Shown piece by piece: positions 32,434 through 55,822 of a stretch of DNA of 64,000 nt. Origin of the DNA: Archivesica marissinica (lineage: Eukaryota; Mollusca; Bivalvia; Venerida; Vesicomyidae); assembly GCA_014843695.1 (NCBI GenBank), contig CM026391.1, forward strand, positions 19,296,871 through 19,360,870, read 5' to 3'. A program made the position numbers and the translations under genes. Position 1 is the stretch's first letter. Each line of letters starts with the position of its first letter. Below the pieces are notes generated by a model. The model had not been told where the DNA came from. It saw only the letters and a program-made list of their open reading frames with translations, and did not search any database.

Positions 32434-33290
32434 TTTGTTATGTCAACAAACCGCGTATACGACGCTTGTTTATTTGTTGAAATACTCAGTTTTTGAAAAA
32501 ATTATACCATATGATAGGAAATTACATTCTGAAGACATTTGCATTTTCACCGATATAGTGTCGCTTTAAAACTACCATGTGCTTGCTGATTCAGTTACAG
32601 ATGTAATTGTTCTATATCATATATCTAATATCATCCACTCAAAGTGTATCCCCCCTCCCCCAAACAACACACAATAAAATAAAAATGGAAGTCAAGGGAT
32701 ACCTATGGCTATGGCATAAACCACATCACCAAACATAGGGTCTAACGCTAACATTGCACTGGGATCACAGTCCCATATTTATAGGGGGTACACTCAATAA
32801 CCGTACACCAGGATGTATCATACCTGTGTCGGTTTCCCCTAGGCAGGTCACTATCGACCTTATCTACATTATTTTGTTATGTCAACAAACCGCGTATACG
32901 ACGCTTGTTTATTTGTTGAAATACTCAGTTTTTGAAAAAATTATATCATATAATAGGAAATTACATTCTGAAGACATTTGCGTTTTCACCGATATAGTGT
33001 CGCTCTAAAACTACCATGTGCTTGCTGATTCAGTTACAGATGTAATTGTTCTATATCATATATTATTCACTCAAAGTTTACCACCCCCCCCCCCCCCCCC
33101 CCCCCCCCAAACACGCAATAAAATAAAAATGGAAGTCAAGGGATACCTGTAGCTATGGCATAAACCACATCACCACACATAGGGTCTAACCCTAACATTG
33201 CACCGGGAACAGTCCCATATTTAATAGGGGGTACAACCAATAACCGTACATCAGGATGTATCATACCTGTGTCGGTTTTCCCTCAAATCT
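32434..33290. repeat. 441-bp tandem duplication containing repeat I
   Basis: Two copies each start TGTTATGTCAACAAACCGCG, pass GTGTCGCTTTAAAACTACC or its variant, and end with GGATGTATCATACCTGTGTC. The first ~135 bp is the reverse of the URAH-intron MITE's left part. Copy 2 carries an uninterrupted run of 25 C at 33084-33108 where copy 1 has a mixed CCCCCCCTCCCCC. Confidence 0.88.
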
Positions 33291-33700
33291 AGTGCTTGTT
33301 ACGCTGCGAAGCCAAGCGTCAACAACACACAAGTGCAGACACGGATGAGCGATTTTGCAATAACACTACCATTAGTATTACCAAAGTTCATAAACCACAG
33401 GCGGCGGACTTCACATTCAAGATAATGAAAAGTTCTGCTATATATAGAGGGCGCAAAATAATAACCAATTGTAATGGGTTGCATAGCGGTTATAATATTT
33501 TATTTTTACTGGCGAGTTATGATTAAATAAATATGATATGTCAAGAATTAGAATGTCATTTATTTATTTTGCGTTTCTATACATGGAAAAGTACAGTTCA
33601 GTCAATACACATTTCATAAAGGGAGATAATAGGCGAATAATACACACATTGTATTAATAAGAATAGCGAATAATACACACAGGATTCACAGAGCGACTAT
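33291..33700. other. No gene assigned
   Basis: A 76-codon plus frame exists, without any recognisable motif or splice context. Confidence 0.35.
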
Positions 33701-33703
33701 CAC

Positions 33704-33996
33704 TATTGAACTGTATTTCCTAGACGGGTCACTATTGAACTATATTTCCTAGACGGGTCACTATTGAACTGTATTTCCTAGACGGGTCACTATTGAACTA
33801 TATTTCCTAGACGGGTCACTATTGAACTGTATTTCCTATGCGGGTCACTATTGAACTATATTTCCTAGACGGGTCACTATTGAACTATATTACCTAGACG
33901 GGTCACTATTGAACTATATTTCCTATGCAGGTCACTATTGAACTATATTTCCTAGGCGGGTCACTATTGAACTATATTTCCTATGCGGGTCACTAT
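33704..33996. repeat. 29-bp minisatellite, about 10 units
   Basis: The unit is TCACTATTGAACTATATTTC plus CTAGACGGG, with G/A and GACG/TGCG variants. It continues as degenerate units at 34994-35062 beyond an inserted element. Confidence 0.92.
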
Positions 33997-34985
33997 CACA
34001 GGGATTCGGCACGTTTGGGGGTACTAGTATATATATTTAAGTACAGGGATTCTACTCTGTGGGATGTCAGATTTCGCATCGATCAGTAAAATGGCCCTAT
34101 CTGAAACAATGTTATACAAATCTGTCCAAATACAACGCCTATCCCGAGTCTTTATATTGTTCTTCAAATAAAACACAACTTTAAGCTGCATGCATGTATA
34201 CTTTGCAAACAATTGCCACATACATTGGCCATAGCAGGTCACATTTCCATACTAGGACACGGGTTCTGTCAGCAACAAAAAACAATCTTCGACGGGAGAG
34301 TTTTAACTGTGAATAACATTATCAATAAAATGTGTTTACACTAACGTGTAGGTTTATTCGGCAAAAATGTACGTCAAAAAGAGATTTCGTAGCATTTTCA
34401 ATTTGTTTTGAAAATTTCTAAAGCGGCGCAATTCGCATTGAAACGAGCGTTGAAACGAGCGTTCTGATTGGATTATGATTATTCTTCCTATATAAAAAAA
34501 CATCTTGTTACATTCTAATAATCCAATCAGAACGCTCGTTTCAACGCGAATTGCGCCGCTATAGAAATTTTCAAAACAAATTGAAAATGCTACGAAATCT
34601 CTTTTTGACGTACATTATTGCCGAATAAACCTACACGTTAGTGTAAACACATTTTATTGATAATGTTATTCACAGTTAAAACTCTCCCGTCGAAGATTTT
34701 TTTTTGTTGCTGACAGAACCCGTGTCCTAGTATGGAAATGTGACCTGCTATGGCCAATGTATGTGGCAATTGTTTGCAAAGTATACATGCATGCAGCTTA
34801 AAGTTGTGTTTTATTTGAAGAACAATATAAAGACTCGGGATAGGCGTTGTATTTGGACATATTTGTATAACATTGTTTCAGATAGGGCCATTTTACTGAT
34901 CGATGCGAAATCTGACATCCCACAGAGTAGAATCCCTGTACTTAAATATATATACAAGTACCCCCAAACGTGCCGAATCCCTGTG
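33997..34985. mobile_element. 989-bp palindromic (foldback) element with 8-bp target duplication
   Basis: Starts CACAGGGATTCGGCACG and ends CGTGCCGAATCCCTGTG. The two halves are near-identical inverted copies meeting near 34490-34510. Flanks are GTCACTAT at 33989-33996 and GTCACTAT at 34986-34993, an 8-bp duplication as made by hAT- or P-type transposases. A 72-codon frame appears in mirror image in both arms and is not called a gene. The host is the 29-bp minisatellite. Confidence 0.88.
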
Positions 34986-35062
34986 GTCACTATATAGCTA
35001 TAGTTCATAGGCGGGTCACTATTAAACACAGGAACGGGTCACTATTGAACTATAGTTCAATC

Positions 35063-35718
35063 GGCGTTTTCATAGAATTAAAAAAAGAAGGCCTTTACTC
35101 TAAATTTTGTTGATATTTGAACACAGTAAGTCCGAGTCATTAATTAAAATCCGCGGCCGCAAACAATGACAAAGAGTACTGGGACGTAAGCTGAGACTGA
35201 GGGGCGAGTTGGCTATGGTACGATTTGACCGCGTACATAGATGTAGTATATATGCTAGAGTTACATGGGGCGTATCCATGCAACCTTCTGTCTATGGGTA
35301 AATGTATCTCAAGTTTAGACGGATTTAGGTGGAGGAGACCAGGCGCGTGACCCCTAAAATAATGCTTAATCTGACAAGTATACTAGGCAAGTATACTAGG
35401 CAAAGTTATTATTATTAAAGTGCGGCACTATATAATAACCATAGCTAATTGAATACAGTAGGTCTATTTATTTCGTTCACATTATTAATACAAACTACAG
35501 ATGATCGCGTAAACTAATCACATTTTGCGTATACATACAGTGTTAACTTTTATAACATTTTGATATTTTCGCTACTTTTTTTTATTTGCGTGTGAATGCG
35601 TATGTGTGGTTATTGGTGTGTGAGTAAACACGAGTACCCAGAGTAAACCCACCTATCCGATCTGACGGCAACCGTACCATCTGCAATACGTCCATGTTAG
35701 AACAGGTGTAAAAAGGCC
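35063..35718. other. No gene seen
   Basis: Unique-looking sequence with a small direct duplication (AAGTATACTAGGC twice near 35378). No exon. Confidence 0.4.
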
Positions 35719-38700
35719 GGAAGTACAAGGCATCTCACAATATACCCAGATATACAACACGTAGAATGGAATACCAAGTGAAGTACAAGGTATCTCACAA
35801 TATCCACCAATATACAGCACGTAGATTGGAATACTAAGTGAAGTACAAGGTATCTCACAATATCCCAGATATACAACACGTAGAATGGAATACACAGTGA
35901 AGTACAAGGCATCTCACAATACCCCAGATATACAACACGTAGAATGGACTACACAGTGAAGTACAAGACATCTCACAATACCCCAGATATACAACACGTA
36001 GAATGGAATACACAGTGAAGTACAAGGCATCTCACAATACCCCAGATATACAACACGTAGAATGGAATACACAGTGAAGTACAAGGCATCTCACAATATC
36101 CCAAATATATAACACGTAGAATGGAATACACAGTGAAATACAAGGTATCTCACAATATCCCCAGATATACAACACGTAGAATGGAATACATCGTGAAATA
36201 CAAGGTATCTCACAATATCCCAGCTATACAACACGTAGAATGGAATACATAGTGAAGTACAATGTATCTCACATTATCCCCCGATATACAGTACGTAGAA
36301 TGGAATACACAATGAAGTACAAGGCATCTCACAATATCCCCCAATCTACAGCACGTAGAATGGAATACACAGTGAAGTACAAGGTATTTCACAATATCGC
36401 CCGATATACAACAGGTATAATGGAATACACACTGAAATACAAGGTATCTCACAATATCCCAGATATATAACACGTAGAATGGAATACCAAGTGAAGTACA
36501 AGGTATCTCACAATATCCCCCAATATACAACACGTAGAATGGAATACCAAGTCAAGGACAAGGTATCTCACAATATCCCCCAATATACAACACGTAGAAT
36601 GGAATACACAGTGAAGTACAAGGCATCTCACAATATTCCCCAATATACAGCACGTAGAATGGAATACCAAGTGAAGTACAAGGTATCTCACAATATCCCC
36701 CAATATACAACACGTAGAATGGAATACACAGTGAAGTACAAGCTATCTCACAATATCCCCCAATCTACAACACATAGAATGGAATACACAGTGAAGTACA
36801 AGGTATCTCACAATATCCCCCCAATATACAACACGTAGAATGCAATACACAGTGAAGTACAAGGTATCTCACAATATTCCAGATATACAACACATAGATT
36901 GAATACCAAGTGAAGTACAAGGCATCTCACAATATCCCCCAATATACAGCACGTAGAATGGAATACCAAGTGAAGGACAATGTATCTCACAATATCCCCC
37001 GATATACAGCACGTAGAATGGAATACCAAGTGAAGTACAAGGCATCTCACAATATCCCCCGATATACAGCACGTAGAATGGAATACCAAGTGAAGGACAA
37101 TGTATCTCACAATATCACCCGATATACAGCACGTAGAATGGAATACATAGCGAAGTACAAGGTATCTCACAATATCACCCGATATACAACACGTAGAATG
37201 GAATACCAAGTGAAGTATAAGGCATCTCACAATATCCCCCAATATACAACACGTAGAATGGAATACACAGTGAAATACAAGGTATCTCACAATATTTCAG
37301 ATATACAACACATAGAATGGAATACTAAGTGAAGTACAAGGCATCTCACAATATCCCAGATATACAACACGTAGAATGGAATACATAATGAAGTACAAGG
37401 TATCTCACAATATCCCCCAATATACAGCACGTAGAATGGAATACATAGTGAAGTACAAGGTATCTCACAATATTCCAAATATACAACACGTAGAATGGAA
37501 TACCAAGTGAAGTACAAGGCATCTCTCAATATCCCCCAATATACAGCACGTAGAATGGAATACCAAGTGAAGGACAAGGTATCTCACAATATCACTCGAT
37601 ATACAACACGTAGAATGGAATACCAAGTGAAGTACAAGGCATCTCACAATATCCCCCGATATACAACACGTAGAATGGAATACCAAGTGAAGTACAAGGC
37701 ATCTCACAATATCCCCAGATATACAACACGTAGAATGGAATACCAAGTGAAGTACAAGGCATCTCACAATATCCCCAGATATACAACACGTAGAATGGAA
37801 TACCAAGTGAAGTACAAGGTAGCTCACAATATCCCCCAATATACAACACGTAGAATGGAATACACAGTGAAGTACAAGGTATCTCACAATATCCCCCGAT
37901 TTACAACGCGTAGAATGGAATACACAGTGAAGTACAAGGTATCTCACAATATCCCCCACTATACAGCACGTAGAATGGAATACCAAGTGAAGGACAAGGT
38001 ATCTCACAATATCCCCCACTATACAGCACGTAGAATGGAATACCAAGTGAAGGACAAGGTATCTCACAATATCACCCAATATACAACACATAGAATGGAA
38101 TACCAAGTGAAGTACAAGGCATCTCACAATATCCCCCAATCTACAACACGTAGAATGGAATACCAAGTGAAGTACAAGGCATCTCACAATATCCCTCCAT
38201 ATACAGCACGTAGAATGGAATACCAAGTGAAGTACAAGGCATCTCACAATATCCCCCGATATACAGCACGTAGAATGGAATGCCAAGTGAAGGACAAGGT
38301 ATCACACACTATCCCCCGATATACAACACGTAGAATGGAATACCAAGTGAAGGACACGGCATCTCACAATATCCCCCACTAGACAGCACTTAGAATGGAA
38401 TACCAAGTGAAGGACAAGGTATCTCACAATATCCCCCAATATACAACACGTAGAATGGAATACCAAGTGAAGGACACGGCATATCACAATATCCCCCAAT
38501 ATACAACACGTAGAATGGAATACCAAGTGAAGGACACGGCATCTCACAATATCCCCCACTATACAACACGTAGAATGGAATACCAAGTGAAGGACACGGC
38601 ATCTCACAATATCCCCCACTAGACAGCACGTATAATGGAATACCAAGTGAAGTACAAGGTATCTCACAATATCCCCCGATATACAACACGTAGAATGGAA

Positions 38701-41700
38701 AACCAAGTGAAGGACAAGGAATCTCACAATATCCCCCAATATACAACACGTATATTGGAATACCAAGTGTACGACAAGGTATCTCACAATATCCCCCAAT
38801 ATACAGCACGTAGAATGGAATACCAAGTGAAGTAAACGGAATCTCACAATATCCCCCAATATACAACACGTATATTGGAATACCAAGTGAAGGACAAGGT
38901 ATCTCACAATATCCCCCAATATACAACACGTAGAATGGAATACCAAGTGAAGTACAATGCATCTCACAATATCCCCCAATATACAACACGTATAATGGAA
39001 TACCAAGTGAAGGACAAGGCATCTCACAATATCCCCCAATATACAACACGTAGAATGGAATACCAAGTGAAGGACAAGGCATCTCACAATATCCCCCAAT
39101 ATACAACACGTAGAATGGAATACCAAGTGAAGTACAAGGCATCTCACAATATCCCCCATATACAGCACGTAGAATGGAATACCAAGTGAAGTACAAGGTA
39201 TCTCACAATATCCCCCAATATACAACACGTAGAATGGAATACCAAGTGAAGGACAAGGCATCTCACAATATCCCCCAATATACAACACGTAGAATGGAAT
39301 ACCAAGTGAAGGACAAGGCATCTCACAATATCCCCCGATATACAGCACGTAGAATGGAATACATAGTGAAGTACAAGGTATCTCACTATATCCCCCAATA
39401 TACAACACGTAGAATGGAATACCAAGTGAAGTACAAGGTATCACACAATATCCCAGATATACAACACGTAGAATAGAATACCAAGTGAAGGACAAGGTAT
39501 CTCACAATATCCCCCAATATACAGCACGTAGAATGGAATACCAAGTGAAATACACGGCATCTCACAATATCCCCCAATATACAACACGTAGATTGGAATA
39601 CCAAGTGTACGACAAGGTATCTCACAATATCCCCCAATATACAGCACGTATATTGGAATACACAGTGAAGTACAAGGTATCTCACAATATCCCCCGATAT
39701 ACAGCACGTATATTGGAATACCAAGTGAAGGACAATGTATCTCACAATATCCCCCGATATACAGCACGTAGAATGGAATACCAAGTGAAGGACACGGTAT
39801 CTCACAATATCCCCCGATATACAGCACGAATAATGGAATACCAAGTGAAGGACACGGTATCTCACAATATCCCCCGATATACAGTACGTAGATTGGAATA
39901 CACAGTGAAGTACAAGGTATCTCACAATATCCCCCGATTTACAACGCGTAGAATGGAATACACAGTGAAGTACAAGGTATCTCACAATATCCCCCACTAT
40001 ACAGCACGTAGAATGGAATACCAAGTGAAGGACAAGGTATCTCACAATATCCCCCACTATACAGCACGTAGAATGGAATACCAAGTGAAGGACAAGGTAT
40101 CTCACAATATCACCCAATATACAACACATAGAATGGAATACCAAGTGAAGTACAAGGCATCTCACAATATCCCCCAATCTACAACACGTAGAATGGAATA
40201 CCAAGTGAAGTACAAGGCATCTCACAATATCCCTCCATATACAGCACGTAGAATGGAATACCAAGTGAAGTACAAGGCATCTCACAATATCCCCCGATAT
40301 ACAGCACGTAGAATGGAATGCCAAGTGAAGGACAAGGTATCACACACTATCCCCCGATATACAACACGTAGAATGGAATACCAAGTGAAGGACACGGCAT
40401 CTCACAATATCCCCCACTAGACAGCACGTAGAATGGAATACCAAGTGAAGGACAAGGTATCTCACAATATCCCCCAATATACAACACGTAGAATGGAATA
40501 CCAAGTGAAGGACACGGCATATCACAATATCCCCCAATATACAACACGTAGAATGGAATACCAAGTGAAGGACACGGCATCTCACAATATCCCCCACTAT
40601 ACAACACGTAGAATGGAATACCAAGTGAAGGACACGGCATCTCACAATATCCCCCACTAGACAGCACGTATAATGGAATACCAAGTGAAGTACAAGGTAT
40701 CTCACAATATCCCCCGATATACAACACGTAGAATGGAAAACCAAGTGAAGGACAAGGCATCTCACAATATCCCCCAATCTACAACACGTAGATTGGAATA
40801 CCAAGTTTATGACAAGGTATCTCACAATATCCCCCAATATACAGCACGTAGAATGGAATACCAAGTGAAGTAAACGGAATCTCACAATATCCCCCAATAT
40901 ACAACACGTAGATTGGAATACCAAGTGTACGACAAGGTATCTCACAATATCCCCCAATATACAGCACGTAGAATGGAATACCAAGTGAAGTAAACGGAAT
41001 CTCACAATATCCCCCAATATACAACACGTATATTGGAATACCAAATGAAGGACAAGGCATCTCACAATATCCCCCAATATACAACACGTAGAATGGAATA
41101 CACAGTGAAGTACAATGCATCTCACAATATCCCCCAATATACAGCACGTAGAATGGAATACCAAGTGAAGTACAAGGTATCTCACAATATCCTCCAATAT
41201 ACAACACGTAGAATGGAATACCAAGTGAAGGACAAGGCATCTCACAATATCCCCGATATACAGCACGTAGAATGGAATACATAGTGAAGTACAAGGTATC
41301 TCACAATATCCCCCAATATACAACACGTAGAATGGAATACCAAGTGAAGTACAAGGTATCACACAATATCCCAGATATACAACACGTAGAATAGAATACC
41401 AAGTGAAGGACAAGGTATCTCACAATATCCCCCAATATACAGCACGTAGAATGGAATACCAAGTGAAATACACGGCATCTCACAATATCCCCCAATATAC
41501 AACACGTAGATTGGAATACCAAGTGTACGACAAGGTATCTCACAATATCCCCCAATATACAGCACGTATATTGGAATACACAGTGAAGTACAAGGTATCT
41601 CACAATATCCCCCGATATACAGCACGTATATTGGAATACCAAGTGAAGGACAATGTATCTCACAATATCCCCCGATATACAGCACGTAGAATGGAATACC

Positions 41701-42079
41701 AAGTGAAGGACACGGTATCTCACAATATCCCCCGATATACAGCACGTATAATGGAATACCAAGTGAAGGACACGGTATCTCACAATATCCCCCGATATAC
41801 AGTACGTAGATTGGAATACACAGTGAAGTACAAGGTATCTCACAATATCCCCCGATATACAGCACGTAGATTGGAATACACAGTGAAGTACAAGGTATCT
41901 CACAATATCCCCCGATATACAGCACGTAGAATGGAATACACAGTGAAGTACAAGGCATCTCACAATATCCCCCACTATACAGCACGTAGAATGGAATACA
42001 CAGTGAAGTACAAGGCATCTCACAATATCCCCCACTATACAGCACGTATATTGGAATACCAAGTGAAGGACACGGTATC
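35719..42079. repeat. 60-bp satellite array, about 106 units
   Basis: The unit is ACAACACGTAGAATGGAATA plus CCAAGTGAAGTACAAGGTAT plus CTCACAATATCCCCCAATAT. The early part (to about 37500) has many 57-59-bp units that break frames. The later part is almost uniformly 60 bp, so frames of up to 397 codons open on both strands (MEYQVKYKVSHNIPQYTTRR forward, VFHSTCCILGDIVRCLVLHL reverse). These are by-products: all are the same repeat read differently, with no start context or composition of a real protein. Confidence 0.97.
37900..41420. repeat. Duplicated ~2-kb higher-order block in the 60-bp array
   Basis: Rare variants recur at fixed offset. ACAACGCGTAGAATGG occurs near 37911 and 39949 (2038 apart), and CACTAGACAGCAC is repeated at the same spacing. 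The marker GAATAGAATACC at 39471 and 41389 is 1918 apart, two units fewer. So one block of about 34 units was duplicated and then lost two units. Confidence 0.85.
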
Positions 42080-42082
42080 ACA

Positions 42083-42740
42083 TGCATTACATGTTGTATA
42101 AGTGGTCTCCATGGCAAAGTGGTTACGGTCGTTGACTAATCACTTGTCTTTCACACGCATTACATGTTGTATAAGTGGTCTCCATGGCAAAGTGGTTACG
42201 GTCGTTGACTAATCACTTGTCTTTCACATGCATTACATGTTGTATAAGTGGTCTCCATGGCAAAGTGGTTACGGTCGTTGACTAATCACTTGTCTTTCAC
42301 GCGCATTACATGTTGTATAAGTGGTCTCCATGACAAAGTGGTTACGGTCGTTGACTAATCACTTGTCTTTCACATGCATTACATGTTGTATAAGTGGTCT
42401 CCATGGCAAAGTGGTTACGGTCGTTGACTAATCACTTGTCTTTCACACGCATTACATGTTGTATAAGTGGTCTCCATGGCAAAGTGGTTACGGTCGTTGA
42501 CTAATCACTTGTCTTTCACACGCATTACATGTTGTATAAGTGGTCTCCATGACAAAGTGGTTACGGTCGTTGACTAATCACTTGTCTTTCACATGCATTA
42601 CATGTTGTATAGGTGGTCTCCATGGCAAAGTGGTTACGGTCGTTGACTAATCACTTGTCTTTCACACGCATTACATGTTGTATAGGTGGTCTCCATGGCA
42701 AAGTGGTTACGGTCGTTGACTAATCACTTGTCTTTCACAG
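42083..42740 (+). repeat. 73-bp minisatellite made of a SINE head, about 9 units
   Basis: The unit is GCATTACATGTTGTATAAGT plus GGTCTCCATGGCAAAGTGG plus TTACGGTCGTTGACTAATCA and CTTGTCTTTCACAC. TGGCAAAGTGGTTACGG fits a Pol III A box. Only the last unit continues into a B box, so the array is an expansion of the 5' part of a tRNA-like head. Confidence 0.85.
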
Positions 42741-42790
42741 CTTTAGGTTCGAATCTCACTGGGGGGTGTCTAATGATTTCATGTGAGGAA
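42670..42790 (+). repeat. SINE family L head (single complete head at array end)
   Basis: The last repeat unit runs through CACAGCTTTAGGTTCGAATC (B box) and TCACTGGGGGG, then a short body. It looks like a tRNA-derived head not seen elsewhere in the window. Confidence 0.6.
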
Positions 42791-42834
42791 GCTATCCAAC
42801 TGGCTTGTTGTTGTATAATATAATATTAATATTC

Positions 42835-43155
42835 AATTCCAAGGACAGATGGATTCCAAGGACACGGACAGATGAATTCCAAGGACATATGAATTCCAAG
42901 GACAGATGGATTCCAAGGACACGGACAGATGAATTCCAAGGACAGATGAATTCCAAGGACACGGACATATGAATTCCAAGGACAGTTGGATTCCAAGGAC
43001 AGATGGATTCCAAGGACAGATGTATTCCAAGGACAGATGTATTCCAAGGACAGATGTATTACAAGGACATATGTATTCCAAGGACAGGTGGATTCCAAGG
43101 ACAGATGGATTCCAAGGACAGATGTATTCCAAGGACAGATGGATTCCAAGGACAA
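42835..43155. repeat. 17-bp minisatellite
   Basis: GATTCCAAGGACAGATG repeated about 18 times with TATTCC and AATTCC starts and occasional insertion of ACGGAC. The 17-bp period rotates frame, so all six frames show SLESICPWN-type artefacts. Confidence 0.92.
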
Positions 43156-43159
43156 TAAA

Positions 43160-43480
43160 CCCACTGCACACTATCTGGTCGCGGCCCAATTAAAAAAAAG
43201 CGTAGCACTGTTTTTCTATTACTTCCCTTGACTGATAAAGTATGATTTATTCCGAAATGTATATTGGTCTCTATAGTTGGAATCCTTTGATTTTACTGTG
43301 TTTCCCTAACATGTGTTGCGGTATGATTAATGGGAATTTAATCAAAATCATGTTAATTAATTTATAGTTAATTTTTACAATAATGTATCTATTGAATATC
43401 TGTCAAATTTTAATAATTATATAAGATGAGAAAATAGATACAAAATGCTAGCATGTGGTGCAAAGGAAACCACACACGGT
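43160..43480. other. No gene seen
   Basis: AT-rich spacer without recognised features. Confidence 0.4.
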
Positions 43481-43485
43481 ATGTC

Positions 43486-43795
43486 ACAGACGGATCTGTA
43501 GTCCAGTGGTAACACGCTGGACTGGTAACCCAGGGATCACACGTTCGATCCCACGTATGACACTAATAAAATTAACAGTCTTTCAGATGGGACGTTAAAC
43601 CGAGGTCTCGTGTCGGTGCTGTACATCGTGCTGCTGTACACCGTGCACGTAAAAGAACCAGAGGAGACTCTGGAATGGATCTCTGTCTATATCATTGCAC
43701 TATCCTCCAACAATCTAAAATGACTGATCTCTTCAGGAGGCGACGTTCATATGGGCAACCGGTAGCGACGATAAATAAACGTAAAACACAACACA
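43486..43795 (+). mobile_element. SINE family B, full copy
   Basis: Head, B box (ACGTTCGATCCCACG), body and T1 tail are all present. A small internal duplication (GTACATCGTGCTGCTGTACA) enlarges the body. One stem base of the hairpin is changed (GCGACGTTCATATGG). Confidence 0.88.
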
Positions 43796-43855
43796 GTATG
43801 TAGTACATGAAATCTAATGAATAATACAAAGTGTTAACATATGTTTCTGCAAGGA

Positions 43856-44400
43856 TAAGTGTACATGTGGTTAACACGCTGGACTTGTAATCCAGGGTTA
43901 GCAGATTCGAGACCAGCGTAACCGTAAATTTGTATAAGCGTAACCGTAATACTCATATCATAGTTTTTCGGATGAGATTTTAATTTATACAAATCTAATT
44001 TAGCTCGATTGCGAAACAAGTTCTTACAACTCATATTAATCACTCTCGAGACCTCATTCCTGATGGAATCCATCGCCATGAGGGAGAGAGAAGAGGCAAC
44101 GCGGAATTTAAATGCCTTGCCTAAGAGCACACTCGTATCGGCTCCAGCGGGGCTCGAACTCCGGGCCTTTCGCATCTGAAGCGAACGCGCTACCACTGCG
44201 CTATCACGTCTTCCACATACTTTAAACCGAGGTCTCGTGTCGGTGCTTTACACCGTGCATGTAAGCGAACCAGCTGACTCTAGAATGGGTCTCTGTCTGT
44301 ATCATTGCACTATCCTCCAACATCTAACATGACAAATCTCTTCAGTAGGTGTCGTTTATATGGGCAACCGGTAGCGACGATAAATAGACATAAAACACAC
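43856..44400 (+). mobile_element. Old SINE B split by SINE A
   Basis: 43856-43982 is a diverged B head (GGTTAACACGCTGGACTTG, CAGATTCGAGACC) and start of body. 44219-44400 resumes with ACTTTAAACCGAGGTCTCGT and ends in T1. The gap is a reverse SINE A. Confidence 0.8.
43983..44218 (-). mobile_element. SINE family A inserted in SINE B
   Basis: Complete A copy in reverse, from tail T2 (TTAGCTCGATTGCGAAACAA) through body to head with intact A and B boxes (GCGGGGCTCGAACTCCGGG on plus). Short TTTAA strings at both edges fit a target duplication. Confidence 0.85.
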
Positions 44401-44545
44401 TGCAAGGTACATGTCAATGAATGGAACTCATAGTTGAATATATTGGTCTCTGCATGGTTTCAATCTGAGAATCACAGTACTATGGGTCTCACGCATTTAA
44501 CTCCATAAGTGGATGTTAGTTATTTCGGTTTAACTGTCAGTCTGA

Positions 44546-55145
<10,600 letters not shown>

Positions 55146-55186
55146 CTACAATAAATAAAGTTTACATTCAGCTGCTATTTTAATAT

Positions 55187-55470
55187 CCCTTTCCCTCATA
55201 GAAGCACCTCTCAACGCCATTACCAATACGACATACATTGACTCTTTCCCTTGTAGAAGCACCTGTCAACGCCATTACCAATACGACATACAATGACCCT
55301 TTCCCTCATAGAAGTACCTCTTGACGCCATTACCAATACGACATACATTGACAATGTAGTAGCCAAACCAATGTTCACAACTACTCTTTCCCTCATGGAA
55401 GCACCTCTTGACGCCATTACCAATACGACATACATGACAATGTAGTAGCCAAACCAACGTGCATATATAA
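55187..55470. repeat. ~60-bp minisatellite, about 5 units
   Basis: The unit is CCCTCATAGAAGCACCTCTC plus AACGCCATTACCAATACGAC plus ATACATTGAC, with some units extended by AATGTAGTAGCCAAACCAA. Confidence 0.88.
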
Positions 55471-55474
55471 AGTC

Positions 55475-55612
55475 CAGAATCTCATGTAGTCCCAGAAATA
55501 TCTATGGAGGTGGGATAGATATGGCGACTACTTATCCACTGAATGATAGCTAAATGGCTGTCGTTTGTATGGGGATATAATTAACCTAAATCTCTATGAA
55601 GGAAAGGGATAT
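55475..55612 (-). repeat. Dispersed repeat G
   Basis: Reverse of 15795-16010: CCAGAATCTCATGTAGTCCC, then GATAGCTAAATGGCTGTCGT and CCTAAATCTCTATGAAGGAA. It has a single copy of the part duplicated there. Confidence 0.75.
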
Positions 55613-55735
55613 ACCAAACCATGACCCTAGCTACGCATCAACATAGCTACAATTTCTAGGCGTTTTCTATTGTCATCGGATATGCTGAAAGTAAATGTAC
55701 ATACAGTTGGCTATGTGATTGGAACCAGAGAGGGG

Positions 55736-55822
55736 GTATGTATGTATGTATGTATGTATGTATGTATGTATGTATGTATGTATGTATGTATGTATGTATG
55801 TATGTATGTATGTATGTATGTA
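55736..55822. repeat. (GTAT)n microsatellite at the gap edge
   Basis: About 21 perfect GTAT units running straight into the Ns, so the true length is unknown. Confidence 0.97.

Noticed and set aside
34024..34997. Mirror-image 72- and 85-codon frames in both arms of the palindrome
   Set aside because: Identity follows from the inverted duplication. No domain, and no length change between arms that would suggest selection.
37465..41413. Very long open frames (up to 397 codons) on both strands
   Set aside because: They are the 60-bp satellite read in several frames at once. The unit length is a multiple of three and lacks stops, and no start context, domain or splice pattern exists.
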